Shown here: positions 1-10,902 of the stretch, piece after piece
Numbering within the stretch: position 1 is the first letter of the stretch
Layout of the letters: each line of letters opens with the position of its first letter
Assembly: GCF_003732705.1 (NCBI RefSeq)
Contig: NZ_MOBR01000019.1
Coordinates: 124,001-188,000, forward strand
Source of the DNA: Pseudomonas frederiksbergensis
GTDB lineage: Bacteria; Pseudomonadota; Gammaproteobacteria; Pseudomonadales; Pseudomonadaceae
DNA: 64,000 nucleotides
Direction of reading: 5' to 3'
Notes under the pieces: generated by a model
Databases searched by the model: none
Told to the model about the DNA's origin: nothing
What the model saw: only the letters and a program-made list of their open reading frames with translations
Position numbers and translations under genes: made by a program

Positions 1-37
1 CGCCGCTTTTTACAAGATCAGACACAGGGGTCAGATT

Positions 38-346
38 ATGCCGCTCAAACCAGAGCAGAAGAAACAATACAAATCCATTGGCCACCATCTGAAACCAGTT
101 TTGACTGTGGCTGATAACGGTTTGACTGAAGGTGTGTTAGCCGAACTTGAACGCGCGCTGGCGGATCACGAGCTGATTAAAATCAAGCTCAACATCCTCG
201 ATCGCGAATCCCGCGTGGCTACCATTGCAGAAATTTGCAAGGCCGGCAAAGCGGACCTGGTTCAGGTCATCGGCAAGATGGCATTGATTTACCGCAAGAA
301 CTTCAGCGTCAACAAGCAGCTGTCGAACGTCCATCGCTTCGCGTGA
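38..346 (+). CDS. yhbY: YhbY family ribosome-assembly RNA-binding protein
   Basis: This 102-residue protein consists of a single CRS1/YhbY (CRM) RNA-binding domain, the usual size for the family. The N-terminus (PLKPEQKKQYKSIGHHLKP) and the segment around VADNGLTEGVLAELERAL are characteristic. Family members bind pre-50S ribosomal particles and act in the cytoplasm during large-subunit assembly. The ATG at 38 is the first in-frame start. The gene converges on a membrane-protein gene whose stop lies 10 bases further on. The family call is secure from the sequence; the ribosomal role is known from homologues. Confidence 0.93.
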   Translation: MPLKPEQKKQYKSIGHHLKPVLTVADNGLTEGVLAELERALADHELIKIKLNILDRESRVATIAEICKAGKADLVQVIGKMALIYRKNFSVNKQLSNVHRFA

Positions 347-355
347 TGACAAGGG

Positions 356-760
356 TCAAGGGTGTGCTTCGCGCACCCTGCCACTCCATCCAGGCACCGG
401 TTGCAACACCAGCACCAGCCCGGAAAACCCCAGAACCAGATAGCTGAACGTTTCCCAGCGCACCGCTTGCGGCCAGCCGGAGCGGACGATGAAAAACATC
501 CCGCACGCATACAGCGCCATCATCAGCAGTTGCCCGCGAATGTCCCGCCATAGACTGGCAAGGCCCTCGGCCTGAACCAGCACCAAAGCCTGAAAAATCA
601 CACACGCTGTGGCGAATCCCACCATCAGCGCATCCAGCATGCCTTCGATTTCGTCGATCAGCAGCGGCGCCAGGCCAATCTTGCCCAGCACCGGCAGCAG
701 ACCGATATGCAACAACCACAGGCCGCCAACCCACAACATCTGAGTCAACTGCCAAAGCAT
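356..760 (-). CDS. Small integral membrane protein, DUF4149-like
   Basis: A 134-residue, strongly hydrophobic protein with about four predicted membrane segments: near residues 3-25 (LTQMLWVGGLWLLHIGLLPV), 44-65, 76-93 and 104-122. The start was placed at the ATG at 760 because the longer frame adds an arginine-rich stretch untypical of the family and runs into the greA 3' end. It sits immediately downstream of greA on the same strand, as the DUF4149 gene does in other pseudomonads. No catalytic motif is visible and the function is unknown; only its inner-membrane location can be inferred. Confidence 0.75.
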   Translation of the reverse strand: MLWQLTQMLWVGGLWLLHIGLLPVLGKIGLAPLLIDEIEGMLDALMVGFATACVIFQALVLVQAEGLASLWRDIRGQLLMMALYACGMFFIVRSGWPQAVRWETFSYLVLGFSGLVLVLQPVPGWSGRVREAHP

Positions 761-783
761 GGCGCCCGCACGCAGCGGGCGCC
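761..783 (-). terminator. Hairpin after greA
   Basis: An 8-bp GC-rich perfect stem (ggcgcccg / cgggcgcc) with a 7-base loop lies directly after the greA stop codon and just before the start of the membrane-protein gene. There is only a weak T-run on either side, so it may attenuate read-through rather than fully terminate. Confidence 0.5.
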
Positions 784-788
784 TTCTT

Positions 789-1265
789 TCAGATGTGGCG
801 GACTTCAACAATCTCGTACTCGATATCGCCACCAGGCGTCTTCACCATCACTACATCGCCTTCTTCCTTGCCGATCAAGGCACGAGCCAGTGGCGAACCC
901 ACGGATATCTTGCCCTTTTTGAAGTCAGCCTCGTCTTCACCGACGATATGGTAGGTGACGCGCTCATCAGTGTCAGTGTTGGCGATTTCAACAGTAGTGC
1001 CGAAAATCACCTTACCGGTGTGAGCGATGGTGGTGACATCAATGATGACCTGATTCTGAATCCGGCCCTCGATGTCACGGATCCGCGCCTCGACCATACC
1101 TTGCTGCTCGCGAGCAGCATGGTATTCGGCGTTTTCCTTCAGGTCACCCAGCTCGCGGGCTGTGCCGATGTCCTGACTGAGCTTCGGACGGACGACCTTG
1201 GTCAGGTGAGCGTGTTCTTCTTCCAGGGCTTTGGCGCCCTGGACGGTCATTGGGTACTTGATCAT
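789..1265 (-). CDS. greA: Transcription elongation factor GreA
   Basis: GreA is 158 residues, the standard length. It has an N-terminal antiparallel coiled coil (residues about 1-75, with the acidic tip region DLKENAEYHAAREQQG) and a C-terminal FKBP-like domain ending in GGDIEYEIVEVRHI. It binds the RNA polymerase secondary channel and stimulates cleavage of backtracked transcripts. Its ATG overlaps the carB stop codon in an ATGA arrangement (bases 1262-1265), so it is almost certainly co-transcribed and translationally coupled with carB. The order carA-carB-greA is standard in Pseudomonas. Confidence 0.97.
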   Translation of the reverse strand: MIKYPMTVQGAKALEEEHAHLTKVVRPKLSQDIGTARELGDLKENAEYHAAREQQGMVEARIRDIEGRIQNQVIIDVTTIAHTGKVIFGTTVEIANTDTDERVTYHIVGEDEADFKKGKISVGSPLARALIGKEEGDVVMVKTPGGDIEYEIVEVRHI

Positions 1266-4200
1266 GCCTTCAATCCTGCGTGTAGGTCCTGCAAGCGGCG
1301 CACGGTCTTCTCGGGACCGAACTTCAGCGCTTCGCAGATAGCTTCGCCAGCAGCAATGGTGGTTGTGCAGTAGATCTTGTGCTGCAGGGCATTACGACGA
1401 ATGGAGTAGGAATCAGCGATCGACTGACGACCTTCGGTGGTGTTGATGATCAGGGTGACTTCGTCATTCTTGATCATGTCGACCACGTGCGGACGACCTT
1501 CGGTCACCTTGTTCACACGACGCACTTTCAGGCCTGCGGCTTCGATCAGCTTGGCAGTACCGGCAGTGGCAACCACTTCGAAGCCCAAGTTGATCAGATC
1601 ACGGGCTACGCCTGCAACCAGTGGCTTGTCGTCATCACGCACGCTGATGAACGCGGTACCGCCGGTCGGCAGCACTTCGCTGGCGCCCATCTGGGCCTTG
1701 GCGAACGCTTCGCCGAAGGTGTCGCCCACGCCCATCACTTCACCGGTGGACTTCATCTCCGGGCCCAGGATCGGGTCCACGCCAGGGAATTTGGCGAATG
1801 GGAACACCGCCTCTTTCACGCTGTAGAAGTTCGGAATGATTTCCTTGGTGAAGCCAATTTCTTTCAAGGTTTTACCAGCCATCACGCGAGCCGCGATCAT
1901 GGCCAGGGAAACACCGATGCACTTGGACACGAACGGTACGGTACGGGAAGCGCGCGGGTTGACTTCGATGACGTAGATGTCCTCGCCTTGCAGCGCCAAC
2001 TGAACGTTCATCAAGCCGACAACGCCCAGCTCCAGAGCCATTTTCTTGACCTGTTCGCGCATCTCGTCCTGGATGTGGCCAGGCAGCGAGTACGGCGGCA
2101 GGGAGCACGCGGAGTCACCGGAGTGAACGCCCGCCTGTTCGATGTGCTGCATGATCGCGCCGATCACCACGTCGGTGCCGTCGCAAACTGCATCCACGTC
2201 CATTTCGATGGCGCAGTTGAGGAAGTGGTCGAGCAGCACCGGGCTGTCGTTGGACACTTTCACCGCGTCACGCAGGTAGCGCTTGAGCTCTTCTTCTTCG
2301 TAAACGATTTCCATCGCCCGACCGCCCAGTACGTAGGACGGGCGAACCACCAGCGGGTAACCGATCTTGGCAGCGGCACGAATCGCTTCGTCTTCGCTGC
2401 GCACGGTGGCGTTTGGCGGCTGACGCAGGTTCAGGCGCTCAACCATCTGCTGGAAGCGCTCGCGGTCTTCGGCACGGTCGATGGCGTCAGGGCTGGTGCC
2501 GATGATCGGCACGCCGGCTTCTTCCAGGGCGCGCGCCAGTTTCAGCGGGGTTTGGCCGCCGTACTGGACGATGACGCCTTTTGGCTTCTCGACGCGGCAG
2601 ATTTCCAGCACGTCTTCCAGGGTCACTGGTTCGAAGTACAGGCGATCGGAGGTGTCGTAATCGGTAGAAACTGTTTCCGGGTTGCAGTTGACCATGATGG
2701 TCTCGTACCCGTCGGCGCGCAGGGCAAGGGCCGCGTGTACGCAGCAGTAGTCGAACTCGATGCCTTGGCCGATGCGGTTTGGACCGCCGCCCAGGATCAT
2801 GATCTTGTCGCGGCCCGTCGGCGCAGCTTCGCACTCTTCCTCGTACGTCGAGTACATATAGGCGGTGTCGGTGGCGAACTCGGCCGCGCAGGTGTCAACG
2901 CGCTTGTAGACCGGGAACACTTCGAGCTTGTGACGATGGCGACGCAGGTTTTTCTCGGTCACACCCAGCAGCTTGGCCAGACGCATGTCGGAGAAGCCCT
3001 TGCGCTTGAGCTTGAACATCATGTCGCGGTCGATGCTGGCCAGCCCCAGGGTCTTGACCTTCTCTTCTTCCTTGATCAGATCTTCGATCTGCACCAGGAA
3101 CCACGGATCGATCATGTTCATGCCGAAGATGTCTTCGACCGACAGGCCGGCGCGGAAGGCGTCAGCCACGTACCAGATACGCTCGGCGCCCGGCACGGTC
3201 AGTTCGCGCTTGAGCACGCTCATGCTTTCCGGGTTGCTCAGGTCGAGCTTCTCGTCCAGGCCGCAAACGCCCACTTCCAGACCGCGAAGGGCTTTCTGCA
3301 GGGATTCCTGGAAAGTCCGGCCGATGGCCATGACTTCACCGACCGACTTCATTTGAGTAGTCAGGCGTGCGTCGGCTTTCGGGAATTTTTCGAAGGCGAA
3401 GCGTGGCAGCTTGGTGACGACGTAGTCGATCGACGGCTCAAAGGACGCAGGCGTAGCGCCGCCGGTGATTTCGTTCTGCAGCTCGTCCAGGGTGTAGCCG
3501 ATCGCCAGCTTGGCAGCGATACGCGCGATCGGGAAACCAGTGGCTTTCGAGGCCAGTGCCGAAGAGCGGGATACACGCGGGTTCATCTCGATCACGACCA
3601 TACGGCCAGTGTCCGGGCAGATGCCGAACTGGACGTTTGAGCCGCCGGTTTCCACGCCGATCTCACGCAGTACCGCCAGGGAGGCGTTACGCATGATCTG
3701 GTATTCCTTGTCCGTCAGAGTCTGTGCTGGCGCAACGGTGATCGAGTCACCGGTGTGCACGCCCATCGGGTCAAAGTTTTCGATAGAGCAGACGATGATG
3801 CAGTTGTCCTTCTTATCGCGGACAACCTCCATCTCGTACTCTTTCCAGCCGATCAGGGATTCGTCGATCAGCAGCTCTTTGGTCGGCGACAGGTCCAGGC
3901 CACGGGCGCAGATTTCTTCGAATTCTTCGCGGTTGTAAGCGATCCCGCCGCCGGTGCCGCCCATGGTGAAGGACGGACGGATGATGCACGGGAAGCCAAG
4001 CTTCTCGAGCACTGCGTTGGCCTCTTCCATGCTGTGGGCGATACCCGAACGCGGGCAGTCCAGGCCGATGGATTTCATCGCCTTGTCGAAGCGCGAACGG
4101 TCTTCAGCCTTGTCGATGGTGTCAGCGTTGGCGCCGATCATCTCTACGCCAAACTTCTCCAGAACGCCTTCGCGCTCCAGGTCCAGGGCGCAGTTCAGGG

Positions 4201-4483
4201 CAGTCTGGCCACCCATGGTCGGCAGCAGCGCGTCCGGACGCTCTTTCTCGATGATCTTGGCAACGGTCTGCCACTTGATCGGCTCGATGTACGTGGCGTC
4301 GGCCATGTCCGGGTCGGTCATGATGGTCGCTGGGTTGGAGTTCACCAGGATGACGCGGTAACCCTCCTCGCGCAGGGCTTTACAGGCCTGGGCGCCGGAG
4401 TAGTCGAATTCGCAAGCCTGGCCGATAACGATCGGGCCAGCGCCGAGAATCAGGATGCTTTTTATGTCTGTACGTTTTGGCAT
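1262..4483 (-). CDS. carB: Carbamoyl-phosphate synthase large subunit
   Basis: From the ATG at 4483 the protein is 1073 residues and begins MPKRTDIKSILILGAGPIV, matching the start and length of the enteric enzyme. A TTG five codons upstream is possible but less likely. It carries the expected duplicated ATP-grasp halves: GGTGGGIAYN in the first, RPSYVLGGRAMEIVYEEEEL in the second. A C-terminal methylglyoxal-synthase-like allosteric domain starts near FISVRDDDKPL. With CarA it makes carbamoyl phosphate from glutamine, bicarbonate and two ATP, for arginine and pyrimidine synthesis. It lies 118 bases after carA and overlaps greA by 4 bases. Confidence 0.98.
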   Translation of the reverse strand: MPKRTDIKSILILGAGPIVIGQACEFDYSGAQACKALREEGYRVILVNSNPATIMTDPDMADATYIEPIKWQTVAKIIEKERPDALLPTMGGQTALNCALDLEREGVLEKFGVEMIGANADTIDKAEDRSRFDKAMKSIGLDCPRSGIAHSMEEANAVLEKLGFPCIIRPSFTMGGTGGGIAYNREEFEEICARGLDLSPTKELLIDESLIGWKEYEMEVVRDKKDNCIIVCSIENFDPMGVHTGDSITVAPAQTLTDKEYQIMRNASLAVLREIGVETGGSNVQFGICPDTGRMVVIEMNPRVSRSSALASKATGFPIARIAAKLAIGYTLDELQNEITGGATPASFEPSIDYVVTKLPRFAFEKFPKADARLTTQMKSVGEVMAIGRTFQESLQKALRGLEVGVCGLDEKLDLSNPESMSVLKRELTVPGAERIWYVADAFRAGLSVEDIFGMNMIDPWFLVQIEDLIKEEEKVKTLGLASIDRDMMFKLKRKGFSDMRLAKLLGVTEKNLRRHRHKLEVFPVYKRVDTCAAEFATDTAYMYSTYEEECEAAPTGRDKIMILGGGPNRIGQGIEFDYCCVHAALALRADGYETIMVNCNPETVSTDYDTSDRLYFEPVTLEDVLEICRVEKPKGVIVQYGGQTPLKLARALEEAGVPIIGTSPDAIDRAEDRERFQQMVERLNLRQPPNATVRSEDEAIRAAAKIGYPLVVRPSYVLGGRAMEIVYEEEELKRYLRDAVKVSNDSPVLLDHFLNCAIEMDVDAVCDGTDVVIGAIMQHIEQAGVHSGDSACSLPPYSLPGHIQDEMREQVKKMALELGVVGLMNVQLALQGEDIYVIEVNPRASRTVPFVSKCIGVSLAMIAARVMAGKTLKEIGFTKEIIPNFYSVKEAVFPFAKFPGVDPILGPEMKSTGEVMGVGDTFGEAFAKAQMGASEVLPTGGTAFISVRDDDKPLVAGVARDLINLGFEVVATAGTAKLIEAAGLKVRRVNKVTEGRPHVVDMIKNDEVTLIINTTEGRQSIADSYSIRRNALQHKIYCTTTIAAGEAICEALKFGPEKTVRRLQDLHAGLKA

Positions 4484-4601
4484 GGGTTTGTCACTCAAAT
4501 CCGCAGGTCAGTCGGCAAGCCGTCTTGTTCAATCTGTGAAGCCTTGAGGGGGCCGCCGGTGTCGGGACCACCCTCAAGCTTTGCTGCATCAGTGCTAGCG
4601 A

Positions 4602-5738
4602 TTAGCGTCGCTTGGCCATTTCGTTGATGAAGCGATCAAACAGAGGCGCTACGTCGTTCGGGCCAGGGCTGGCTTCAGGGTGACCCTGGAAGCTGAAGGC
4701 GCTCTTGTCGGTACGTTCGATCCCTTGCAGCGTGCCGTCGAACAGCGATTTGTGGATCGCCCGGACGTTGGCTGGCAGGGTCGCATCATCTACCGCAAAA
4801 CCGTGGTTCTGGCTGGTGATCATCACAACACCGGTGTCCAGGTCCTGGACCGGGTGGTTGGCGCCGTGGTGGCCGTGACCCATTTTCAAGGTCTTGGCGC
4901 CGGAGGCCAGGGCCAGCAGTTGGTGACCGAGGCAGATGCCGAACACCGGAATCTCGGTTTCGAGCACGTCCTTGATCGCCTGGATTGCGTAGTCGCAAGG
5001 CTCCGGGTCACCAGGGCCGTTGGACAGGAACACGCCGTCCGGCTTCAGTGCCAGGACGTCGGCGGCTGGAGTCTGTGCCGGCACCACGGTCACGCGGCAG
5101 CCACGCTCAACCAGCATGCGCAGGATGTTCAACTTGACGCCGTAGTCGTAGGCCACCACGTGGTACGGCAGCTCGGAGGCGTCGATGGTCGCGTGGCTGT
5201 CGGTCTTCAAGTCCCAGACAGTCGAGCGCCACTCGTACTTCTCTTTGGTGCTGACGACTTTCGCCAGGTCCATGCCCTTGAGGCCAGGGAAGCCCTGGGC
5301 GGCGGCGATGGCGGCTGCTTCGGAGATGTTGTCGCCGGCCATGATGCAGCCGTTTTGCGCGCCTTTTTCACGCAGGATGCGTGTCAGGCGACGGGTGTCG
5401 ATACCGGCGATTGCCACAACGTTGTTGGCTTTCAGGTAATCGGACAGGGACATCGTGTTACGCCAGTTGCTCGCAACCAGTGGCAGGTCACGGATGACCA
5501 GGCCAGCGGACCAGACGCGGTCAGACTCGGCGTCTTCCGGTGTAGTGCCGGTGTTGCCGATGTGCGGGTAAGTCAGGGTAACGATCTGTTGGGCGTAGGA
5601 AGGATCGGTAAGGATTTCCTGATAGCCGGTCATGGCGGTGTTGAACACCACCTCTCCAACGGTCTGACCGTCGGCTCCAATGGCTTCGCCGCGAAAAATG
5701 CTGCCATCAGCAAGGGCGAGTATGGCTGGCTTAGTCAA
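4602..5738 (-). CDS. carA: Carbamoyl-phosphate synthase small (glutaminase) subunit
   Basis: A 378-residue class I glutamine amidotransferase that hydrolyses glutamine and channels ammonia to CarB. The nucleophile lies in GICLGHQ (Cys269) and the other triad residues in QGHPEASPG (His353, Glu355). The oxyanion loop SNGPGDPEPCD is intact. The start is a TTG at 5738, supported by a strong GGGAGG ribosome site 6 bases upstream and by the conserved N-terminus TKPAILALADGSIFRG; no in-frame ATG gives a full-length protein. A T-tailed hairpin lies about 45 bases before the start and could attenuate the operon. Confidence 0.97.
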   Translation of the reverse strand: MTKPAILALADGSIFRGEAIGADGQTVGEVVFNTAMTGYQEILTDPSYAQQIVTLTYPHIGNTGTTPEDAESDRVWSAGLVIRDLPLVASNWRNTMSLSDYLKANNVVAIAGIDTRRLTRILREKGAQNGCIMAGDNISEAAAIAAAQGFPGLKGMDLAKVVSTKEKYEWRSTVWDLKTDSHATIDASELPYHVVAYDYGVKLNILRMLVERGCRVTVVPAQTPAADVLALKPDGVFLSNGPGDPEPCDYAIQAIKDVLETEIPVFGICLGHQLLALASGAKTLKMGHGHHGANHPVQDLDTGVVMITSQNHGFAVDDATLPANVRAIHKSLFDGTLQGIERTDKSAFSFQGHPEASPGPNDVAPLFDRFINEMAKRR

Positions 5739-5781
5739 GAAGACCTCCCGTAAATAAAGCCTGAAAGGGCGATCGCAGGTT

Positions 5782-5820
5782 GTAAAAAAGCGGAGTGACG
5801 TATGGACACGTCACCCCGCT
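5782..5820 (-). terminator. T-tailed hairpin in the carA leader (candidate attenuator)
   Basis: On the minus strand a 13-bp stem (arms 5808-5820 and 5789-5801, one G-U type mismatch, 6-base loop) is followed by a run of six T residues. It ends about 45 bases before the carA start codon, after a separate terminator already closes dapB. This has the form of a leader attenuator for carAB. It could instead be a back-up terminator for dapB. Confidence 0.65.
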
Positions 5821-5950
5821 TCTTCACCGAATTATTCTGCGCGCTTTTAGTGGACACACTAAAGCTGTAGCTTACAGAAAAAGGCATTTTTGGTCTACCG
5901 CCAATGAGCCTGAAAGGCTATGGAATGCGACAGGACGTCGCTTGGCGGAG

Positions 5951-5983
5951 TAAAACCGGGCTCAAACACGCTGTTTGAACCCG
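5951..5983 (-). terminator. Rho-independent terminator of dapB
   Basis: Just after the dapB stop, a 12-bp stem (5972-5983 with 5957-5968, one G-U pair) with a 3-base loop is followed on the minus strand by GGTTTTA. Position and form fit termination of the dnaJ-dapB transcript. Confidence 0.8.
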
Positions 5984-5997
5984 ATTTCGGGCGCATC

Positions 5998-6804
5998 TTA
6001 ACGCAGGTCGAGCACGTCTTGCATGTCGTAGAGGCCAGGCTCGCGCCCATCCAGCCACAACGCGGCACGTACCGCGCCCTTGGCGAAGGTCATGCGACTG
6101 GACGCCTTGTGCGTGATCTCCAGGCGCTCACCCTCGCAGGCGAACAGCACCGTATGATCGCCCACCACATCACCACCGCGAACGGTCGCGAAGCCGATGG
6201 TTTCCCGCTCGCGGGCACCGGTATGGCCTTCACGACCATAAACCGCGACCTTCTGCAGATCACGATCCAACGCACTGGCGATCACTTCACCCATGCGCAG
6301 CGCCGTACCTGAAGGTGCATCGATCTTGTGCCGATGATGCGCTTCGATGATTTCGATGTCCGCGTCATCACCCAGCACACGAGCCGCCATGTCGAGCAGC
6401 TTCAGCGACAGGTTCACACCCACGCTGAAATTGGCCGCGAACACGATCGGAATATCCTTGCCCGCCTCGGCCAGCAACTGCTTCTGCGCAGCGTCCAGAC
6501 CCGTGGTGCCGATCACCATGGCTTTGCCTGCCTTACGACAGAACGCCAGGTTTTTCAGCATCACTTCCGGGAGGGTGAAATCGATCAACACATCGAATTC
6601 TTCAGCCACCGCTTCCACATGACCGGACAGCGGCACGCCGATCCGCCCGAGCGAAGCCAGCTCGCCAGCATCCACGCCGATCAACGTGCTGCCGGGGCGC
6701 ACGATGGCCGCCGTCAGACCGGTGAGCGGCGCGCGTTGCTGCACCGCTTCGACCAGGATCTTGCCCATGCGCCCGGCAGCGCCCATCACCGCAATACGTC
6801 GCAT
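5998..6804 (-). CDS. dapB: 4-Hydroxy-tetrahydrodipicolinate reductase
   Basis: A 268-residue NAD(P)H-dependent reductase of the lysine and meso-diaminopimelate pathway. It has the N-terminal nucleotide-binding glycine motif GAAGRMGK and the DapB signature EAHHRHKIDAPSGT (residues about 154-167), containing the catalytic His pair and substrate-binding Lys. The start at ATG 6804 has AAGGAG just upstream; an in-frame GTG two codons earlier is less likely. It starts 9 bases after the dnaJ stop, so it is probably read from the dnaJ transcript. The length is typical. Confidence 0.97.
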   Translation of the reverse strand: MRRIAVMGAAGRMGKILVEAVQQRAPLTGLTAAIVRPGSTLIGVDAGELASLGRIGVPLSGHVEAVAEEFDVLIDFTLPEVMLKNLAFCRKAGKAMVIGTTGLDAAQKQLLAEAGKDIPIVFAANFSVGVNLSLKLLDMAARVLGDDADIEIIEAHHRHKIDAPSGTALRMGEVIASALDRDLQKVAVYGREGHTGARERETIGFATVRGGDVVGDHTVLFACEGERLEITHKASSRMTFAKGAVRAALWLDGREPGLYDMQDVLDLR

Positions 6805-6813
6805 GTTCACTCC

Positions 6814-7938
6814 TTACAAATCGCCGAAGAAGCGCTTCACGCCTTCGAACCAACCGGTGGTTTTCGGCGAATGGCTGTTGTCGTCCGCCAGGGAGCTGCG
6901 GAACTCTTCGAGCAATTCGCGCTGACGACGACCCAGGTTGACCGGGGTTTCCACCGCCACGCGACACATCAGGTCGCCAGCACCGCCGCCACGCACCGGC
7001 GCAACGCCTTTGCCGCGAACACGGAACTGCTTGCCGGTTTGAGTCCCTTCGGGGATTTTCAGTTTGACCCGGCCATCAAGGGTCGGAATCTCCAGCTCGC
7101 CGCCCAACGCCGCATCGACAAAACTGATCGGCACTTCACAGAACAGGTGCTTGCCGTCACGCTGGAAGATCGCGTGCTCGCGCACGTTGATCACCACATA
7201 CAGGTCGCCAGTCGGACCACCCTGGGCGCCCGCCTCGCCTTCGCCGGACAGACGAATGCGATCACCGGTATCAACACCGGCCGGCACTTTGACCGAAAGG
7301 GTTTTGTACTCTTCGACACGGCCTTCGCCGTGACAGGAATCGCACGGATCGGAAATGATTTTGCCTTGGCCATGGCAGCGCGGGCAGGTTTGCTGCACCG
7401 AGAAGAAACCCTGCTGCATGCGAACCTGGCCGATACCACCGCACGTTGGGCAGGTAATCGGCGAGGAGCCTTTCTTGGCACCCGAACCGTCGCAGGGCTT
7501 GCAGTTAACCAGTGTCGGAACGCGGATATTCACGGTCGTGCCGCGCACCGCTTCTTCCAGGTTCAACTCCAGGGTGTAACGCAGGTCGCTGCCGCGCTGG
7601 GCACCGCCACGGGAACCGCCGCGACCGCCACCGAAGAAGTCACTGAAGACATCGCCAAAGATGTCGGAGAAGTTCTGACCGCCAAACCCGGCACCGCCAC
7701 CACCCATGCTCGGGTCGACACCGGCATGACCATACTGGTCGTACGCCGCGCGCTTGCTGGAATCGGACAGCACTTCGTAGGCCTCGTTGGCCTCCTTGAA
7801 CATCTCTTCCGACGCTTTGTCATCGGGATTACGGTCCGGGTGGTGCTTCATCGCCAGGCGACGGTAGGCCTTTTTCAGGTCTGCTTCGCTTGAGCCGCGC
7901 TCGACACCCAATACTTCGTAATAGTCACGCTTTGCCAT
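6814..7938 (-). CDS. dnaJ: Chaperone DnaJ (Hsp40)
   Basis: A 374-residue co-chaperone that stimulates DnaK ATPase and delivers substrates. Domains in order: J domain (MAKRDYYEVLGV at the start, HPD motif in MKHHPDRNPDD), Gly/Phe-rich linker (GGGGAGFGGQNF), zinc-finger domain with four CxxCxGxG repeats (CKPCDGSG, CPTCGGIG, CPRCHGQG, CDSCHGEG), then the C-terminal substrate-binding domains. The start was set at ATG 7938 from the conserved MAKRDYY; the frame stays open further upstream but without family resemblance. It follows dnaK on the same strand. Confidence 0.98.
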   Translation of the reverse strand: MAKRDYYEVLGVERGSSEADLKKAYRRLAMKHHPDRNPDDKASEEMFKEANEAYEVLSDSSKRAAYDQYGHAGVDPSMGGGGAGFGGQNFSDIFGDVFSDFFGGGRGGSRGGAQRGSDLRYTLELNLEEAVRGTTVNIRVPTLVNCKPCDGSGAKKGSSPITCPTCGGIGQVRMQQGFFSVQQTCPRCHGQGKIISDPCDSCHGEGRVEEYKTLSVKVPAGVDTGDRIRLSGEGEAGAQGGPTGDLYVVINVREHAIFQRDGKHLFCEVPISFVDAALGGELEIPTLDGRVKLKIPEGTQTGKQFRVRGKGVAPVRGGGAGDLMCRVAVETPVNLGRRQRELLEEFRSSLADDNSHSPKTTGWFEGVKRFFGDL

Positions 7939-8160
7939 AAGTCTTTGCACTCTTAAGGACGTTCGGCAAATCCCTCCTGAGCTTCGCCAAACTCGTTGAG
8001 CCCCAATACAGGCCCGGACCCAACTCACGTCAATTCAACGATCCTGGTCTTTGTTCACTGCGGTACTTTCGGCGCGAAAAGCAGGAGCATTCCCGGCCAT
8101 ACCACCAACATCCGAACGATGTCGCATGCTGTAAAAATTCGCTAACTCCAGACGCGCCAA

Positions 8161-8215
8161 CGCGGGAGCAAGCCCCCGCGCGGCGACATCCTACCAGTCA
8201 CTGCCCAAAGGCAGT
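8161..8215 (-). terminator. Paired hairpins after dnaK
   Basis: Two GC-rich inverted repeats lie just after dnaK: actgcc/ggcagt (8200-8215) and cgcgggagcaagcccccgcg (8161-8180). The second resembles the core of a Pseudomonas REP sequence. Neither has a T-run, so they more likely reduce read-through or stabilise the 3' end than terminate strictly. The remainder of the dnaK-dnaJ gap shows no gene. Confidence 0.45.
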
Positions 8216-8234
8216 CAACCGGCCGACCAACAAC

Positions 8235-10151
<1,917 letters not shown>

Positions 10152-10230
10152 GTTAACTCTCCCGAAACTTTGGATTTGGTTGCCGCAGCAGTGGTGGCTA
10201 ACTGCGGTAGCACTTAAACGCTTGACTTCT

Positions 10231-10258
10231 AAATGGGGGCCTTGCGGCTAATTTCAAG
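10231..10258 (-). promoter_or_regulatory. Sigma-32 (heat-shock) promoter of dnaK
   Basis: On the minus strand CTTGAA (10253-10258) is followed after 14 bases by CCCCATTT (10231-10238), a match to the RpoH consensus at the consensus spacing. It lies 80 bases upstream of the dnaK ATG, and its -35 overlaps the grpE stop codon. Confidence 0.85.
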
Positions 10259-10820
10259 CCTGCTCATCAATCGAAGGCGAAACCGGCGAAGGTGCCTTGC
10301 TGACCACGACCATGGCCGGGCGCAGCAGGCGACCGTTGAGCTGGTAGCCCTTCTGGAACACCTTGAGCACGCTGTTCGGCTCGACATCGGCGCTTTCTTG
10401 CATGGCCATCGCCTGGTGATGAACGGCGTTGAACGGTTCGCCATGGGGATCGATCGCTTCCAACTGATAACGCTTCAGGGTGTCCTGGAACATTTTCAGG
10501 GTCAGTTCGATGCCTTCGCGCATTGGGCGGATGCTCTCGTCATCCGGGTTGGACAACTCCAGACCACGCTCCAGGCTGTCGATGATCGGCAGCAGGTCGC
10601 CAGCGAATTTTTCCAGCGCAAACTTGTGAGCCTTTTCGACATCCTGCTCGGCGCGACGGCGGACGTTCTGCAGATCAGCCGCTACACGCAAAGCCTGATC
10701 ATGAGCACCAGCCAATTGCTCTTCGAGCACTTGTACACGAGCCGCCAGCTCATCACCCGAAACCTGGGCAGCCTGATCGGCGTCTAGATTTTGCGTATCC
10801 ACTGTCTGTTCGTCAGCCAT
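10254..10820 (-). CDS. grpE: Nucleotide exchange factor GrpE
   Basis: A 188-residue protein with an acidic, low-complexity N-terminus, a long coiled coil (residues about 30-85, ELAARVQVLEEQLAGAHDQA) and the conserved C-terminal beta domain (YQLNGRLLRPAMVVVSKAP). It releases ADP from DnaK. The start at ATG 10820 follows an AGGAG ribosome site; the frame is open upstream, but that stretch contains the sigma-32 promoter. It heads the grpE-dnaK-dnaJ cluster. Confidence 0.97.
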   Translation of the reverse strand: MADEQTVDTQNLDADQAAQVSGDELAARVQVLEEQLAGAHDQALRVAADLQNVRRRAEQDVEKAHKFALEKFAGDLLPIIDSLERGLELSNPDDESIRPMREGIELTLKMFQDTLKRYQLEAIDPHGEPFNAVHHQAMAMQESADVEPNSVLKVFQKGYQLNGRLLRPAMVVVSKAPSPVSPSIDEQA

Positions 10821-10874
10821 AGATTTTCTCCTTTCAATATCGTCCGCGAGCTCAACTCGCGCTTCTGCCCAGCT

Positions 10875-10902
10875 ATATGGGGCCGCAAAATTCAGCTTCA
10901 AG
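10875..10902 (-). promoter_or_regulatory. Sigma-32 (heat-shock) promoter of grpE
   Basis: On the minus strand CTTGAA (10897-10902) and CCCCATAT (10875-10882) are separated by 14 bases, matching the RpoH consensus. It lies about 55 bases upstream of the grpE start. Confidence 0.85.

Noticed and set aside
1379..3640. A 753-codon open frame antisense to carB
   Set aside because: Product of GC-rich codon bias opposite a highly conserved gene; the translation is rich in His, Val and Gln without any domain.
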